Made by a program: the position numbers and the translations under genes
NCBI GenBank assembly: GCA_964643355.1
Contig: CAZXPW010000011.1
Location: 34,789-98,788 of the forward strand
DNA length: 64,000 nt
Origin: FEN-1350 sp964643355
Lineage (GTDB): Bacteria > Planctomycetota > Phycisphaerae > Sedimentisphaerales > Anaerohalosphaeraceae
Direction of reading: 5' to 3'
Part shown: piece after piece, positions 17,124 through 26,963 of the stretch
Layout of the letters: each line of letters begins with the position of its first letter
Position numbering within the stretch: position 1 is the first letter of the stretch
Notes under the pieces: model-generated
The model's database searches: none
Told to the model about the DNA's origin: nothing
Seen by the model: only the letters and a program-made list of their open reading frames with translations

Positions 17124-19997
17124 TCATCCGATTTTGTTTTGCCAGGCGTTCCGGATCGCATCCAGGCCGGTCCGGATCAGAATCGTTCCACCCTGCCGGA
17201 TCGTCAGATGCGATTCCTCAACCACCCGACCGACCTGTCCAAATGGCAAATTCAGCATGAGTCGCGCAAAGGCGTCATACTTGTCGGCGGGCACTTCGAC
17301 CACATACCGCCCGTTGGACTCGCTGAATAGTCGCATATCAGCCCGGATACAATCCTCGCTGCAGGGCAGGCCCCGCAGATCCGCATCGATTCCCAGATCA
17401 CCGGCCAACGCCATCTCAGCCAGGGCCACCGCCAGCCCCCCTTCCGAGCAATCATGGCAACTCACGGCCACACCTTGGATAATCGCCTGATGTATCCGCT
17501 TTGCCGTTTCAGCCGAACGCAAGATTTCCACACCCGGGACATTCGCTCCCAATTCGCCGTGAAGTCGATAATAATGCGATCCGCCCAGCTCGTTCTTCGT
17601 GCATCCCACAACAAACAGCCAGTTACCCGCCCGCTTGACATCCATCGTGACACACTGATGGATATCATCCACAATTCCCAGCCCGCTGATCAGCAGCGTC
17701 GCCGGGATCGCAATCCGGCTACCATCTTCGCAACGAAACTCGTTGTTGAGCGAATCCTTCCCGGAGATGAATGGCGTCGAATACCCGATCGCGGCATCGT
17801 AGCAGGCCTGGGCAGCCCGTACCAGCGACCCCATCGTTTCCGGCCGATTGCAGTCGCCCCAGCAGAAATTGTCCAAGATCGCGATCCGGTCCGGCCGGGT
17901 ACCAACGCAGATCAGATTGCGGATTGCCTCGTCGATACCGGACAAGGCCATCCAATAGGGATCGATATCTCCATACATCGGATTCATCCCGCAGGCGATC
18001 GCCACTCCCCGGGCGCTGGTCAGTTTCGGCCGGATCACCGCCGCATCTGAAGGTCCGTCGTGTCGCGCTCCGACCAGCGGCTTGACCACGCTGCCACCCT
18101 GAACCTCATGATCGTATTGACGGATCACCCATTCCTTGCTGGCCACATTCCATGAACCCAAAATCGCCAGCAAGTCGCTCGAATAGTCGTTTTTGATCGG
18201 CAGACTCGGTTCATAAAGTTTGGGGGTTCTCCACACGGCCTTTCGTGTCTGCTTGCCGATCCCCTCATGCAAAAATTCCATTTCCAACCGGCCGACTTCC
18301 GTGCCCTGATACCGCAAGACAAGCTGCCGATCGCCGGTGAATCGCCCGATAACGGTGGCCTCGACATCTTCCGACGAAAACAATTCCAGAATCCGGTCGG
18401 CATTCTCCGGCGGTACGGAAATCACCATCCGCTCCTGGGCCTCGCTGATCCAGATCTCCGTATAATTCAACCCCGCATATTTCAGCGGAACCTTGTCCAA
18501 ATCAACCTCCGCTCCCAATTCGGCGCCCATTTCCCCAACGGCACTGCTCAGACCCCCGGCTCCGCAGTCGGTAATGGCCGAATACAAACCTCGGTCCCGC
18601 GCCTGCAGGAGAACATCGAGCATCTTTTTTTCGGTGATTGCATTCCCGATCTGCACCGCGTGCGAAAAAATCTGATCGTGCTCGTGCGTCATCTCGCCGC
18701 TGGAAAAAGTCGCTCCGTGAATGCCGTCACGACCCGTGCGGCCTCCCACAACCACCACCAGATCGCCCACCTTGGGGTGCTTAAACGCCTGATCCCGAGG
18801 AATCAATCCAAGATTTCCGCAGAATACCAGCGGATTGGCGATGTATCGCTTGTCGAAATAGATCGCCCCATTCACCGTGGGAATTCCCATCCGGTTTCCA
18901 TAATCGCGCACGCCGCTGACCACGCCTCGCATGATTCTGCGCGGATGCAATACGCCGCGCGGAACTTCGGACATCGGGGTATCCGGCGGCGCAAAACAGA
19001 AAATATCCGTATTGGCGATCGGTTTTGCCCCCATCCCGGTTCCCATCGGATCGCGAATCACCCCACCGATGCCCGTCGCCGCCCCTCCATACGGATCCAG
19101 AGCCGACGGGTGGTTGTGCGTTTCAACCTTAAAACAAACGGCGTCTTTGTCATCGAATTCAATGACCCCGGCATTGTCGGAAAAGACCGAGATACACCAC
19201 GGCTTGGCCAGTTCCTGCGTGCCGCGAAACACCGTTTCTTTCAGCAGATTGCCGAAATGAATCTGGCGGCCGTCCAAGTCCATTTCCACTCGGCTCTTGA
19301 GCGTTTTATGCACACAGTGCTCGCTCCAGGTCTGCGCCAGAGTTTCCAGCTCGATATCCCGCGGATCTCGTCCGAGCCGCTGGAAATAGGCCTGGATCGT
19401 CCGCATTTCCGCGGCGGTCAAAAACAAATCCATTTTCTTGCTGACCTGCAGCAATCCCTCATCGTCCAGATTCAGAATCGGGATCTCCCTCAGTTGCATT
19501 TTGTAGGGCCGTATGTGGGGGCTGGGCGGCTCGGCGTCGGCGCCGAAGATCACTTCTTCGATGCAGTCGTTGGCCAGATTCCGCGCAATCAGATCCCGCT
19601 GACTGTCCGTAATCGAACCCAGAACCACATACTTCCGTGCCGTTCGTACAAAGGCGTTCGGCACGCCCATATCCCTCAGCGCCATGACCACCGACTCGGC
19701 CACCGGATCGGTTACGCCGCTTTTCAGATGTACTTCGATGATCGACGCAGCTATCGGTCCGGCCGGTATCGCACTGCGGCCGATGTAATAGTCCTGGCAT
19801 ACCCTATCCGTCAGCAACTCTTCCGCCACACGCTTGGCCATTGCCGCGTCCATTTCGGCCTCGATCAAATACACTTGCGCCGATACAACCGCCTCTATGG
19901 CGGGAATCCCCAATTCTCGTAGCTCATCCCGCACAGACAGGCCGCGCGCATCCGCAAAACCTTTGCGGCTTGATACCTCTATCCGCCACTGATTCAC
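17124..19997 (-). CDS. purL: Phosphoribosylformylglycinamidine synthase PurL with fused N-terminal PurS-like domains
   Basis: 957 residues from a GTG start with GAGGAA upstream. The catalytic part begins near residue 180: TWSEHCVHKTLKSRVEMD, then FKVETHNHPSALDPYGGAAT and GVIRDPMGTG. The second half has the matching duplicated ATP-grasp-like AIR-synthase fold (STPFISGKDSLNNEF, SCHDCSEGGLAVALAEMALA). The N-terminal ~165 residues hold two stretches that resemble PurS (IEVSSRKGFADARGLSVRDE and IEVHLKSGVTDPVAESVVMA). Thus PurS and PurL functions are joined in one chain, while PurQ remains separate. It makes formylglycinamidine ribotide from FGAR, ATP and ammonia. Length is between small PurL (~740) and large PurL (~1300). 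Confidence 0.9.
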   Translation of the reverse strand: MNQWRIEVSSRKGFADARGLSVRDELRELGIPAIEAVVSAQVYLIEAEMDAAMAKRVAEELLTDRVCQDYYIGRSAIPAGPIAASIIEVHLKSGVTDPVAESVVMALRDMGVPNAFVRTARKYVVLGSITDSQRDLIARNLANDCIEEVIFGADAEPPSPHIRPYKMQLREIPILNLDDEGLLQVSKKMDLFLTAAEMRTIQAYFQRLGRDPRDIELETLAQTWSEHCVHKTLKSRVEMDLDGRQIHFGNLLKETVFRGTQELAKPWCISVFSDNAGVIEFDDKDAVCFKVETHNHPSALDPYGGAATGIGGVIRDPMGTGMGAKPIANTDIFCFAPPDTPMSEVPRGVLHPRRIMRGVVSGVRDYGNRMGIPTVNGAIYFDKRYIANPLVFCGNLGLIPRDQAFKHPKVGDLVVVVGGRTGRDGIHGATFSSGEMTHEHDQIFSHAVQIGNAITEKKMLDVLLQARDRGLYSAITDCGAGGLSSAVGEMGAELGAEVDLDKVPLKYAGLNYTEIWISEAQERMVISVPPENADRILELFSSEDVEATVIGRFTGDRQLVLRYQGTEVGRLEMEFLHEGIGKQTRKAVWRTPKLYEPSLPIKNDYSSDLLAILGSWNVASKEWVIRQYDHEVQGGSVVKPLVGARHDGPSDAAVIRPKLTSARGVAIACGMNPMYGDIDPYWMALSGIDEAIRNLICVGTRPDRIAILDNFCWGDCNRPETMGSLVRAAQACYDAAIGYSTPFISGKDSLNNEFRCEDGSRIAIPATLLISGLGIVDDIHQCVTMDVKRAGNWLFVVGCTKNELGGSHYYRLHGELGANVPGVEILRSAETAKRIHQAIIQGVAVSCHDCSEGGLAVALAEMALAGDLGIDADLRGLPCSEDCIRADMRLFSESNGRYVVEVPADKYDAFARLMLNLPFGQVGRVVEESHLTIRQGGTILIRTGLDAIRNAWQNKIG

Positions 19998-20161
19998 GAT
20001 CGTTCCTCGTCAGGAATTGGAAAAAATAATTACGGAAAGACAACAAGATAGCAATGCCGCTCACGAAATGCAACTCTAACCTGAAATGGCGAAAGGTCGA
20101 AGGTCGGATTTCGTCAGAGCCCCCCTGCCGTGGAAAACAAAAGGGAAAAACAGTCGGTTCC

Positions 20162-21508
20162 TCAATCCGCCCAGCCGAATATTCTTTTGATCCACAGAAG
20201 GGTCTGGTCCGGCCGGGTAAACGCCGTTATGAGCCATGGGAACAGCATATAGAGTCCAATGCTGACCACATACGAAGGCACAAATAAAAACATGGCCTTG
20301 AAGACCGTTTTCATCGGCACATCTTTGGCAATGCCGGCCACGACATACATCGTCGCGGCCACCGGCGGCGTAATTGCACCCATGGTCGTAATCACCGTCA
20401 GGACCACGCCGAACCACAAGGGATCATACTGAAGTTTTTCCGCCAACGGAAAAAAGATCGGAATCGTAAGAATCAACAGGGCCAGCGCATCCATGATCAT
20501 ACCGCCGATCATATAGATCACAAAGATCACGATCAGGATCGCCGCGGGAGGAACCGGTAATCTCGCGGCCCAATCGGCCAACTCTCGGGGCAATTGCGTT
20601 ACGGCCAAAAACTTACCGAAGATAAACGCACCGGCAACAATCATCAGAACCATACTGGTGGCGACCAAAGTATCCTGAATCGAGGACTTGAGGACCGTCC
20701 AATTCATCTTGCCTTGGAGGGCCGCAATAACGATCGCGAAAAACGAACCGATCGCTCCGGCCTCACTGGGCGTAAACCATCCCCGATAGAGGCCAACAAT
20801 CACCAGAACAAATAAAAGGATCATCTCAAAAGCGCCGGGCAAGGCCGCAAACCGCTGTTTCCAAGTGGCCTTAGCTCCGGCCGGACCCCATCCGGGACGA
20901 ATCTTACACAACACCCAAACCGAGCACACCATGGCCACGGTTAAAACCAGTCCCGCGCCAAAACCCCCGTAGAACAACTTGGCAATCGACTGGTTGGAAT
21001 ACAATCCGATCACAATCAGGACCACGCTGGGAGGGATCACTACGCCAAGCGTGGACCCAGCGCCGACGGATCCGACACTGAGCATCGGGTGATAGCCGTA
21101 CTTTTTCATCTCCGGCAGGACGACCGTCGCCATCGTCGCGGCCGTGGCGGTATTGGAACCGCAGATCGTCGCAAAAGCCGCGCAAGCCATCACCGAAGCC
21201 GCCGCCAGTCCTCCACGAATATGCCCTACCCAGGCATAGGCAGCTTCAAAGAGCTTGCGGCTGACGCCGGCGTAAAATGCAATCTGCCCCATGAACACAA
21301 ACAATGGAATCACCGTCATTCCATACGAAGAAAATGTCGCCCATACCTCGTTGCCGACCATTGATAAGGCGGCATCCCATGACATGACATACCAATACCC
21401 TGCAAATCCCACCAGAGCCATGGCAAATCCGACCGGCATGCCCAGGACAAACAAGACTAGGAGTAACACGACAATACCCATAATCCCGATCATCGCGGTT
21501 GCGCTCAT
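20162..21508 (-). CDS. dctM: TRAP transporter large permease subunit (DctM family)
   Basis: 448 residues, about 12 membrane segments. Typical motifs: LFVLGMPVGFAMALVG at the N-terminus, CGSNTATAATMATVVLPEMK, and SVGAGSTLGVVIPPSVVLIV. It forms the Na+- or H+-driven translocation channel of a tripartite ATP-independent periplasmic transporter. Its start overlaps the dctQ stop by 4 bp. It is the last gene of the iorA-iorB-paaK-dctPQM cluster, which suggests an aromatic acid or keto acid as cargo. Confidence 0.93.
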   Translation of the reverse strand: MSATAMIGIMGIVVLLLVLFVLGMPVGFAMALVGFAGYWYVMSWDAALSMVGNEVWATFSSYGMTVIPLFVFMGQIAFYAGVSRKLFEAAYAWVGHIRGGLAAASVMACAAFATICGSNTATAATMATVVLPEMKKYGYHPMLSVGSVGAGSTLGVVIPPSVVLIVIGLYSNQSIAKLFYGGFGAGLVLTVAMVCSVWVLCKIRPGWGPAGAKATWKQRFAALPGAFEMILLFVLVIVGLYRGWFTPSEAGAIGSFFAIVIAALQGKMNWTVLKSSIQDTLVATSMVLMIVAGAFIFGKFLAVTQLPRELADWAARLPVPPAAILIVIFVIYMIGGMIMDALALLILTIPIFFPLAEKLQYDPLWFGVVLTVITTMGAITPPVAATMYVVAGIAKDVPMKTVFKAMFLFVPSYVVSIGLYMLFPWLITAFTRPDQTLLWIKRIFGWAD

Positions 21509-21996
21509 TTCGGGGTCTCCTTTTGGCCGGACAGGTCATGGATCAGATCGGCGGCAAAAAGTAAACCCAGTACCACAAATCCCACGGCTACGCCAAAGGC
21601 AAACGGATAATACCGGAGCAGCAGGGTTTCGGAAACCTCACCTGTCGCGTAGAAAGTCCAGCCCTTGATACTGACTTGCCAGACGGCAATCCCCACAATC
21701 AGGATACAGACAAGGTAATTGAGGGCATGGATGATCCTCCGGATCGGATCGGAATAGGCGTTGACCAGGATATCCACCCGGAGATGGGCCTTTTTGACCT
21801 GAGCATGGGCCAGACCGCAAGTGATCACGATCGCTCCGCAGTATCCCATCAGTTCATAAACACCGGAAATACTGCGGAGAAACGGCCGCATTCCGATATT
21901 GTAACAGGTCAACCCCAACATCGTCAGCAGGAAGAATCCGCCGGCGAACAACAACAGGGACAACAATATCCGATTCAGATAATCCAATACTTTCAT
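21505..21996 (-). CDS. dctQ: TRAP transporter small permease subunit (DctQ family)
   Basis: 163 residues from the ATG at 21996 (AAGAGA upstream); a longer form from 22074 is open but lacks a good ribosome binding site. Four membrane segments: LSLLLFAGGFFLLTMLGLTC, VYELMGYCGAIVITCGLAHA, IIHALNYLVCILIVGIAVWQ, YPFAFGVAVGFVVLGLLFAA. The conserved motif AHAQVKKAHLRVDI between the second and third is typical of DctQ. It couples the binding protein and the large permease. Confidence 0.9.
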   Translation of the reverse strand: MKVLDYLNRILLSLLLFAGGFFLLTMLGLTCYNIGMRPFLRSISGVYELMGYCGAIVITCGLAHAQVKKAHLRVDILVNAYSDPIRRIIHALNYLVCILIVGIAVWQVSIKGWTFYATGEVSETLLLRYYPFAFGVAVGFVVLGLLFAADLIHDLSGQKETPK

Positions 21997-22127
21997 GATT
22001 TCTCTTGCCAAGCCGAAGATCAAATCGATAGGCCGGCCATCTCTTTGCCGATGCCGACCCGGATCGATTTGCATCCAGCTCGCTAAGAAGCTCTATCTTT
22101 ACGAGCCATAACCTCGTTATTGACACT

Positions 22128-22143
22128 GAAAATGGCCATTTTC
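22128..22143. repeat. 16-bp perfect palindrome between dctP and dctQ
   Basis: GAAAATGGCCATTTTC is a perfect palindrome in the 175-bp gap between the dctP stop and the dctQ start. It has no T-run after it. It could be an operator or an mRNA hairpin setting the ratio of binding protein to permease, as is common after binding-protein genes. No reading frame of note is in this gap. Confidence 0.35.
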
Positions 22144-22171
22144 GTCGGTATTGTTATAGGCCCTAAGGCAG

Positions 22172-23197
22172 TTATCGGGCTTTGGCGTATTTTTCGGTCA
22201 GCGCCATGATGTCGGCCAAAATCTGTTCGGCCGGCAGGTTGGCCTTCTTGGCGTCCTCGATCCACCTGGTCTTGAGACTTTCCAGGGGTTTGTTCCACTC
22301 CGCCAACTGTTCCGGCGAAAGAGGGATGATCTCGACGCCCTGTCCTTTGGACCATTCCAGCGATTCCTTGACATGTTTATCCATATAATCGCCGGTCCAT
22401 TCGCATTGCTCCCGGGCCAGATCGTCCATCACCTTTTGGACATCCGCAGGAAGAGCATCCCAGGCCTTCTGGTTCATCACCACCGCAAATGGATAGATCA
22501 CCGTCTCGGTCAAGGTCACATACTTGCACAGCTCGGCAAACTTGAAATCCATCATCACTTCCGCCGAGGTGTACAAACCCTGTACGACGCCCTTCTGCAG
22601 AGCGTCCGGCGTTTCGCTCATCGGCATCCCCGACGCCTCGGCGCCCCAGGCCTTGAGCACCTCGACCGCTCCGCCCGACGCCCGCAACATCTGACCCTTG
22701 ACTTCAGCGAGCGTACGAATCGGCTTTTTGCTCATGATGTTCGACGGCGCCGTCGCGAACATCGTTAAAACCTTGACCTTGGCAAAGGACTCCGGTTTGT
22801 ACTTGTTATACAAATCCCACAGCACCAGCGATCCGACTTTGGCATTGGGAATCCCCAGCGGAAGGGCCGTGGCATTTTCAAAGACAAACCGTCCCGGCTG
22901 ATACGCCATGCACAAACAGCCGATATCCGCCTGTCCGGCGATCACGCCGTCGATCATTCCCTTGGCGTCCAGTAGCGTGCCGCCCGGAAAGGTGTCGATC
23001 TGAACCTTGCCGTTGGTGCGCTTCTGGACTTCCTCTTTCCATCGTTCCATCTGCACGCACGGAAAAGTCGGCGCCGGAGGGAAATTGGCGTACTTGAGTT
23101 TGATAACGGCTTGCTGGGTCGGCTCTTTTTTGCCACACCCGACCGTCAATCCCATCGCCGCCACCATTACAATTAACAATATCCATTTTGCCTTCAT
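22172..23197 (-). CDS. dctP: TRAP transporter substrate-binding lipoprotein (DctP family)
   Basis: 341 residues from the ATG at 23197, with GGAGG 8 nt upstream. The signal ends in a lipobox (MGLTVGCGKK), so the protein is a lipid-anchored periplasmic binding protein. DctP features: ERWKEEVQKRTNGKVQIDTF, GGTLLDAKGMIDGVIAGQAD, and the conserved AEVKGQMLRASGGAVEVLKAW segment with the arginine that grips a carboxylate. Substrates of this family are organic acids. The gene follows paaK and precedes dctQM. Confidence 0.93.
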   Translation of the reverse strand: MKAKWILLIVMVAAMGLTVGCGKKEPTQQAVIKLKYANFPPAPTFPCVQMERWKEEVQKRTNGKVQIDTFPGGTLLDAKGMIDGVIAGQADIGCLCMAYQPGRFVFENATALPLGIPNAKVGSLVLWDLYNKYKPESFAKVKVLTMFATAPSNIMSKKPIRTLAEVKGQMLRASGGAVEVLKAWGAEASGMPMSETPDALQKGVVQGLYTSAEVMMDFKFAELCKYVTLTETVIYPFAVVMNQKAWDALPADVQKVMDDLAREQCEWTGDYMDKHVKESLEWSKGQGVEIIPLSPEQLAEWNKPLESLKTRWIEDAKKANLPAEQILADIMALTEKYAKAR

Positions 23198-23257
23198 TGT
23201 TCTTGCCTCCGCTAAATAGAGTTTCGGTTCCAACCTCCGGTTTGTTTTCATGGATTA

Positions 23258-24541
23258 TTAACCGATTTCTTTCGATTTGAAAAACACCCTCTTGGCCTTG
23301 CCTTCCTGCCGAGGCAATTTTCCGATCGGGAACACATCCCCTTTCGGGCTGAATCCAAGGGCTTCCTTCAAGACCTTTTCAACGGTATACCCGGTCACTT
23401 GCGGTTCGGCCTCGACATGGACCGTAACTTCGCGGATCCCATCGGTATCATCGACGAAGATCTGATAATTTGAACCCACGCCGGGAATCTGCATCAGGGC
23501 CTGCTCGACCTGCCTGGGGAAGAAATTGACGCCCTTGAAGATCAGCATGTCGTCCACCCGCCCGGTGATCGGCGCGATACGCACATGCGTTCGGCCGCAG
23601 GCGCACCGTTGACGCGACAAGATCCGCGTAAGATCTCCCGTGCGGAACCGGATCACGGGCAGCGCCTGCCGTGTCAGCGAGGTTACCACCAATTCGCCTT
23701 CCTGCCCGTCAGAGATCGATTTTTCGCTGCCGGGCTCCAACACTTCCAGCAGATAATGATCTTCCCAGACATGCGTGCCATCGTGGGCTTTGCAATCCAT
23801 TCCCAGCGTGCCCACGCCGCCGGTCTCGGTCATGCCGTAAATATCGAAGATTTCCGCATTGAGTCCGATGGCGAGTTTTTTCTTCAACGAATCCGAAAAA
23901 GTCTCGGCGCCGAAGATGCCGATCTTGACGGTATCGAGTTTCTGATCCGTCTCCTGCAGGACCTCCATGATCCGCACCCCATAGCTGACCACGCCGGTCA
24001 AAATACGCGTACCAAAATCGTTGGCCAGCCGGATTTGCCGCGGGGTATTGCCCGCTCCCGCCGGAATCACAAACAATCCCGCCTCCCTCGCCCCGTGATA
24101 CATCCCGAAACCGCCGTTAAAGAGGCCGAAGGATGGCGTAATCTGTACGACATCGCCCGTCTCGGCCCCCGCCATGCAATAACACCTCGCCATGCACTGG
24201 CCCCACTGATGCAGGTCCGAATCCGTATAGGGCATCACCACCGGAGTTCCGGTCGAACCGCTGGACATATGCATCTCGACGATTTGCCGGACCGGAACAC
24301 AGCACAATCCCAATGGATAGGCCATGCGAAAAAGGTCTTTATCCATCAACGGCAGCTTGGAGACATCCTCCGCCGAAAGAATATCCTCGGGAGACACACC
24401 CCGTTCCTTGAAACGCGATCGATACAACTCATTCGAAGTATAGACATTTCGCACAAGCTGCCGCAGACGGGCGTCCTGTATGCTGCGCAGCTCATCCTGG
24501 GAGGCCTTCTCCAGCGATTTTTCAAAAAAACCAGAATCCAT
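23258..24541 (-). CDS. paaK: Phenylacetate-CoA ligase
   Basis: 427 residues. I start at the ATG at 24541, which overlaps the iorB stop as TGATG. An AMP-forming acyl-CoA ligase: P-loop MHMSSGSTGTPVVMPYT, adenine region FDIYGMTETGG, RFRTGDLTRIL, and C-terminal GRVDDMLIFKGVNFFPRQVE with the PaaK-type C-terminal domain. It makes arylacetyl-CoA from aryl acetate and ATP, or, working backward in anaerobes with IorAB, could yield ATP from arylacetyl-CoA. Some family members act on other aryl acids. Confidence 0.9.
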   Translation of the reverse strand: MDSGFFEKSLEKASQDELRSIQDARLRQLVRNVYTSNELYRSRFKERGVSPEDILSAEDVSKLPLMDKDLFRMAYPLGLCCVPVRQIVEMHMSSGSTGTPVVMPYTDSDLHQWGQCMARCYCMAGAETGDVVQITPSFGLFNGGFGMYHGAREAGLFVIPAGAGNTPRQIRLANDFGTRILTGVVSYGVRIMEVLQETDQKLDTVKIGIFGAETFSDSLKKKLAIGLNAEIFDIYGMTETGGVGTLGMDCKAHDGTHVWEDHYLLEVLEPGSEKSISDGQEGELVVTSLTRQALPVIRFRTGDLTRILSRQRCACGRTHVRIAPITGRVDDMLIFKGVNFFPRQVEQALMQIPGVGSNYQIFVDDTDGIREVTVHVEAEPQVTGYTVEKVLKEALGFSPKGDVFPIGKLPRQEGKAKRVFFKSKEIG

Positions 24542-25128
24542 CACGCACAACTCCTGCCGATATCAAATGCCCTGAGGTTGATCTCTCGGAATTTTGGTTT
24601 GACAGAATCCTCAATCGCTTTTTTCCATACCTCCGGCGGAAAATCCAGTCCCGTCGAAAGCGCCCCCAACAAAACCACATTCGCCGCCCGGATATCGCCG
24701 ACCTCGATGGCCTTTTGACTGGCGTCGAAATAGATCAACCGCGGGAAGACCGACCGCAGCTTGGTTTGGACATCTTGGGGATATTTCGCCGCCCCCATCG
24801 ATACCGTCACCGGCGTGATCGTCTGCGAATTGACCACGACCAGGCCGCCCGGAGCCAGATAGTCGGAATACCGCAGGGCCTCGATCTGTTCGAGCGCACA
24901 CAAGACCCTTGCCGTCCCCCGCGCCACCAGCGGGCTAAATACCTTCTTGCCGTAGCGGATCTGCGCGATGACCGAGCCGCCGCGCTGGGCCATTCCGTGG
25001 ACCTCGTTGGTCTTAACATCGAAACCGGCAATCATCGCCGCCTTGGCTAAAATTTCGCTGGCCAGCAAGATCCCCTGCCCCCCTACTCCGGCCAGAACCA
25101 CGCTTTCAATCAAGCCATTATCGCTCAT
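24541..25128 (-). CDS. iorB: Indolepyruvate:ferredoxin oxidoreductase, beta subunit
   Basis: 195 residues from the ATG at 25128 (GGAGG 7 nt upstream), overlapping the iorA stop by 4 bp. It matches the gamma/beta domain of 2-oxoacid:ferredoxin oxidoreductases: SVVLAGVGGQGILLASEILA, then DVKTNEVHGMAQRGGSVIAQ. Together with IorA it oxidatively decarboxylates arylpyruvates to arylacyl-CoA, reducing ferredoxin. Confidence 0.92.
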   Translation of the reverse strand: MSDNGLIESVVLAGVGGQGILLASEILAKAAMIAGFDVKTNEVHGMAQRGGSVIAQIRYGKKVFSPLVARGTARVLCALEQIEALRYSDYLAPGGLVVVNSQTITPVTVSMGAAKYPQDVQTKLRSVFPRLIYFDASQKAIEVGDIRAANVVLLGALSTGLDFPPEVWKKAIEDSVKPKFREINLRAFDIGRSCA

Positions 25129-26876
25129 GACTTTTCCTCCACCGCTGAGATAGCGCCAAAGGCGCACATCTGCTGGCACAAACTACATCCATTACAGAGA
25201 AATGCATTGATAAACGGCTTCTTTTGGGCCCCATCGATCGCCGGACAACCGATCCGGACACAGGCCCGACAGGCCTTGCACAATTCCTGATCAATCCGCC
25301 GAACCGGGCCGACCTTTTTCCGTTCGTGGAGCGGACACGGTCCCCGTGAAACGATCAGCGATGGTTCGCGAACTGACAATTCCTCGTTTAGAACTTCCAG
25401 AGTCTCTTTCACTTTGTAGGGATTAATCGTCCGAACCCGCTTAAATCCGCACGCCCGGCCGAAATCTTCGATTGACAAGGTCACCGTCGGCTCGCCCATC
25501 AGCGTCTGCCCCGTTCCGGGGTGATCCTGATGGCCGGTCATGGCGGTCGTGCGGTTATCGACAACGATAATTTTCGAGCAGCCGCGGTTGTAAGCAATAT
25601 CCATCAGCCCGGTCACGCCGGAATGGAAGAAAGTCGAATCCCCGACGATCCCAACGACGGTCCGATGATCGCCCGCCTTGTCAAGGCCATGAGCCATCGA
25701 GATCCCGCCGCCCATGCAGAGGATGATATCCAGTCGATTCAACGGCTTAAACGCCCCCAGACTGTAACATCCGATATCACCGGTTACGATCACCTCGTGC
25801 TTGCCGAGAGCCGCAAAAACCCCCCGATGCGGACAACCCGGGCAAAGCACCGGCGGCCGGCCGGGAAGTTCATCGACAAACGGCGCCGGCTTTTCCGCCG
25901 GGATCTCGCGGCCTTCCATTTTCGCACGGCTGGCCTCCAAGATCGTCACCGACAGCTCACCGATGTTGGGCACAAACTGTTTGCCCACACAGGCGATTCC
26001 CAGCGCCTTGATATGTTCTTCAAGGAAATCGTCCAGTTCTTCCACCACCAAAACTTTTTGTACACCGGCGGCAAATTGCCGGATGAGATCATCCGGGAAG
26101 GGATACGAAAAACCCAGCTTCAGGACCGACGCCTGGGGCCAGACCTCGCGGACATACTGATAGGCGATCGAGGCGGTTACAATGCCCAACGATTTGTCTC
26201 GCCACTCGATCCGATTGACCGAAGACAAACATGCCTCCGTCCGCAATTTGTTCAGCCGATCCTCGACGGTTCGTCGCATGACCCGCGCCCATTGAGGCAC
26301 CGGAACCCACCGCGGAGGATTTTTTTCCAAGGCGATCTGCCGCGGATTCTCCGTCCGTTCTTTCAGTTCCACGATACTCCGAGAATGGCTCACCCGCGTG
26401 GTCGATCGCACGATCACCGGCGTCTTAAATCGTTCCGAAATCTCGATCCCCAGTTTGAGAAAATCCTTGGCCTCCTGGCTATCGGACGGTTCCAGCAGCG
26501 GAATCTTTGCAAACCGCGCATAATTTCGAGTATCCTGTTCGTTCTGCGAGGAGTGCATCCCCGGATCGTCGGCCACGATCGCCACAAAACCGCCCTCGAC
26601 TCCCAGATAACTCAAGGTCATCAGCGGATCGGCCGCGACATTCAGGCCCACATGTTTCATCGTCGCGATCGCCCGCGCCCCGGCACAGGCCGCCGCCGCC
26701 GCGACTTCAAAGGCCACTTTCTCATTGGGCGACCATTCACAGTAAATCGCTGGTTTGAACTTAACGGCGTTTTCCAAAATCTCCGTCGAAGGCGTGCCCG
26801 GATACCCACAGGCCACAGTCACTCCGGCCTCATACGCCCCCCGGGCGAACGCCTCATTGCCCGACAGAATTTGCAT
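25125..26876 (-). CDS. iorA: Indolepyruvate:ferredoxin oxidoreductase, alpha subunit
   Basis: 583 residues. The pyrimidine-binding domain is at the N-terminus (EAGVTVACGYPGTPSTEILE, KHVGLNVAADPLMTLSY). The thiamine diphosphate domain follows near residues 360-500 (GDIGCYSLGAF, MGGGISMAHGLDKAG, GIVGDSTFFHSGVTGLMDIA). Two [4Fe-4S] sites end the chain (CKACRACVRIGC and CNGCSLCQQMC). It catalyses CoA- and ferredoxin-dependent decarboxylation of indolepyruvate, phenylpyruvate and similar products of aromatic amino acid transamination. First gene of the six-gene operon, about 80 nt after the predicted transcription start. Confidence 0.94.
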   Translation of the reverse strand: MQILSGNEAFARGAYEAGVTVACGYPGTPSTEILENAVKFKPAIYCEWSPNEKVAFEVAAAAACAGARAIATMKHVGLNVAADPLMTLSYLGVEGGFVAIVADDPGMHSSQNEQDTRNYARFAKIPLLEPSDSQEAKDFLKLGIEISERFKTPVIVRSTTRVSHSRSIVELKERTENPRQIALEKNPPRWVPVPQWARVMRRTVEDRLNKLRTEACLSSVNRIEWRDKSLGIVTASIAYQYVREVWPQASVLKLGFSYPFPDDLIRQFAAGVQKVLVVEELDDFLEEHIKALGIACVGKQFVPNIGELSVTILEASRAKMEGREIPAEKPAPFVDELPGRPPVLCPGCPHRGVFAALGKHEVIVTGDIGCYSLGAFKPLNRLDIILCMGGGISMAHGLDKAGDHRTVVGIVGDSTFFHSGVTGLMDIAYNRGCSKIIVVDNRTTAMTGHQDHPGTGQTLMGEPTVTLSIEDFGRACGFKRVRTINPYKVKETLEVLNEELSVREPSLIVSRGPCPLHERKKVGPVRRIDQELCKACRACVRIGCPAIDGAQKKPFINAFLCNGCSLCQQMCAFGAISAVEEKS

Positions 26877-26963
26877 AACTTCCTCTCGGTATTCTTTTCG
26901 ATCCGATTTCGGTTCCAGTCCCGATCCAAGGGTCCAGGAAACAGGGTTTCTATGAAAAGCAAC

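Noticed and set aside
18267..19922. Long open frame (551 codons) on the plus strand
   Set aside because: It lies wholly antisense to purL, is His/Arg/Gln-rich and has no family motif; it is a codon-bias shadow.
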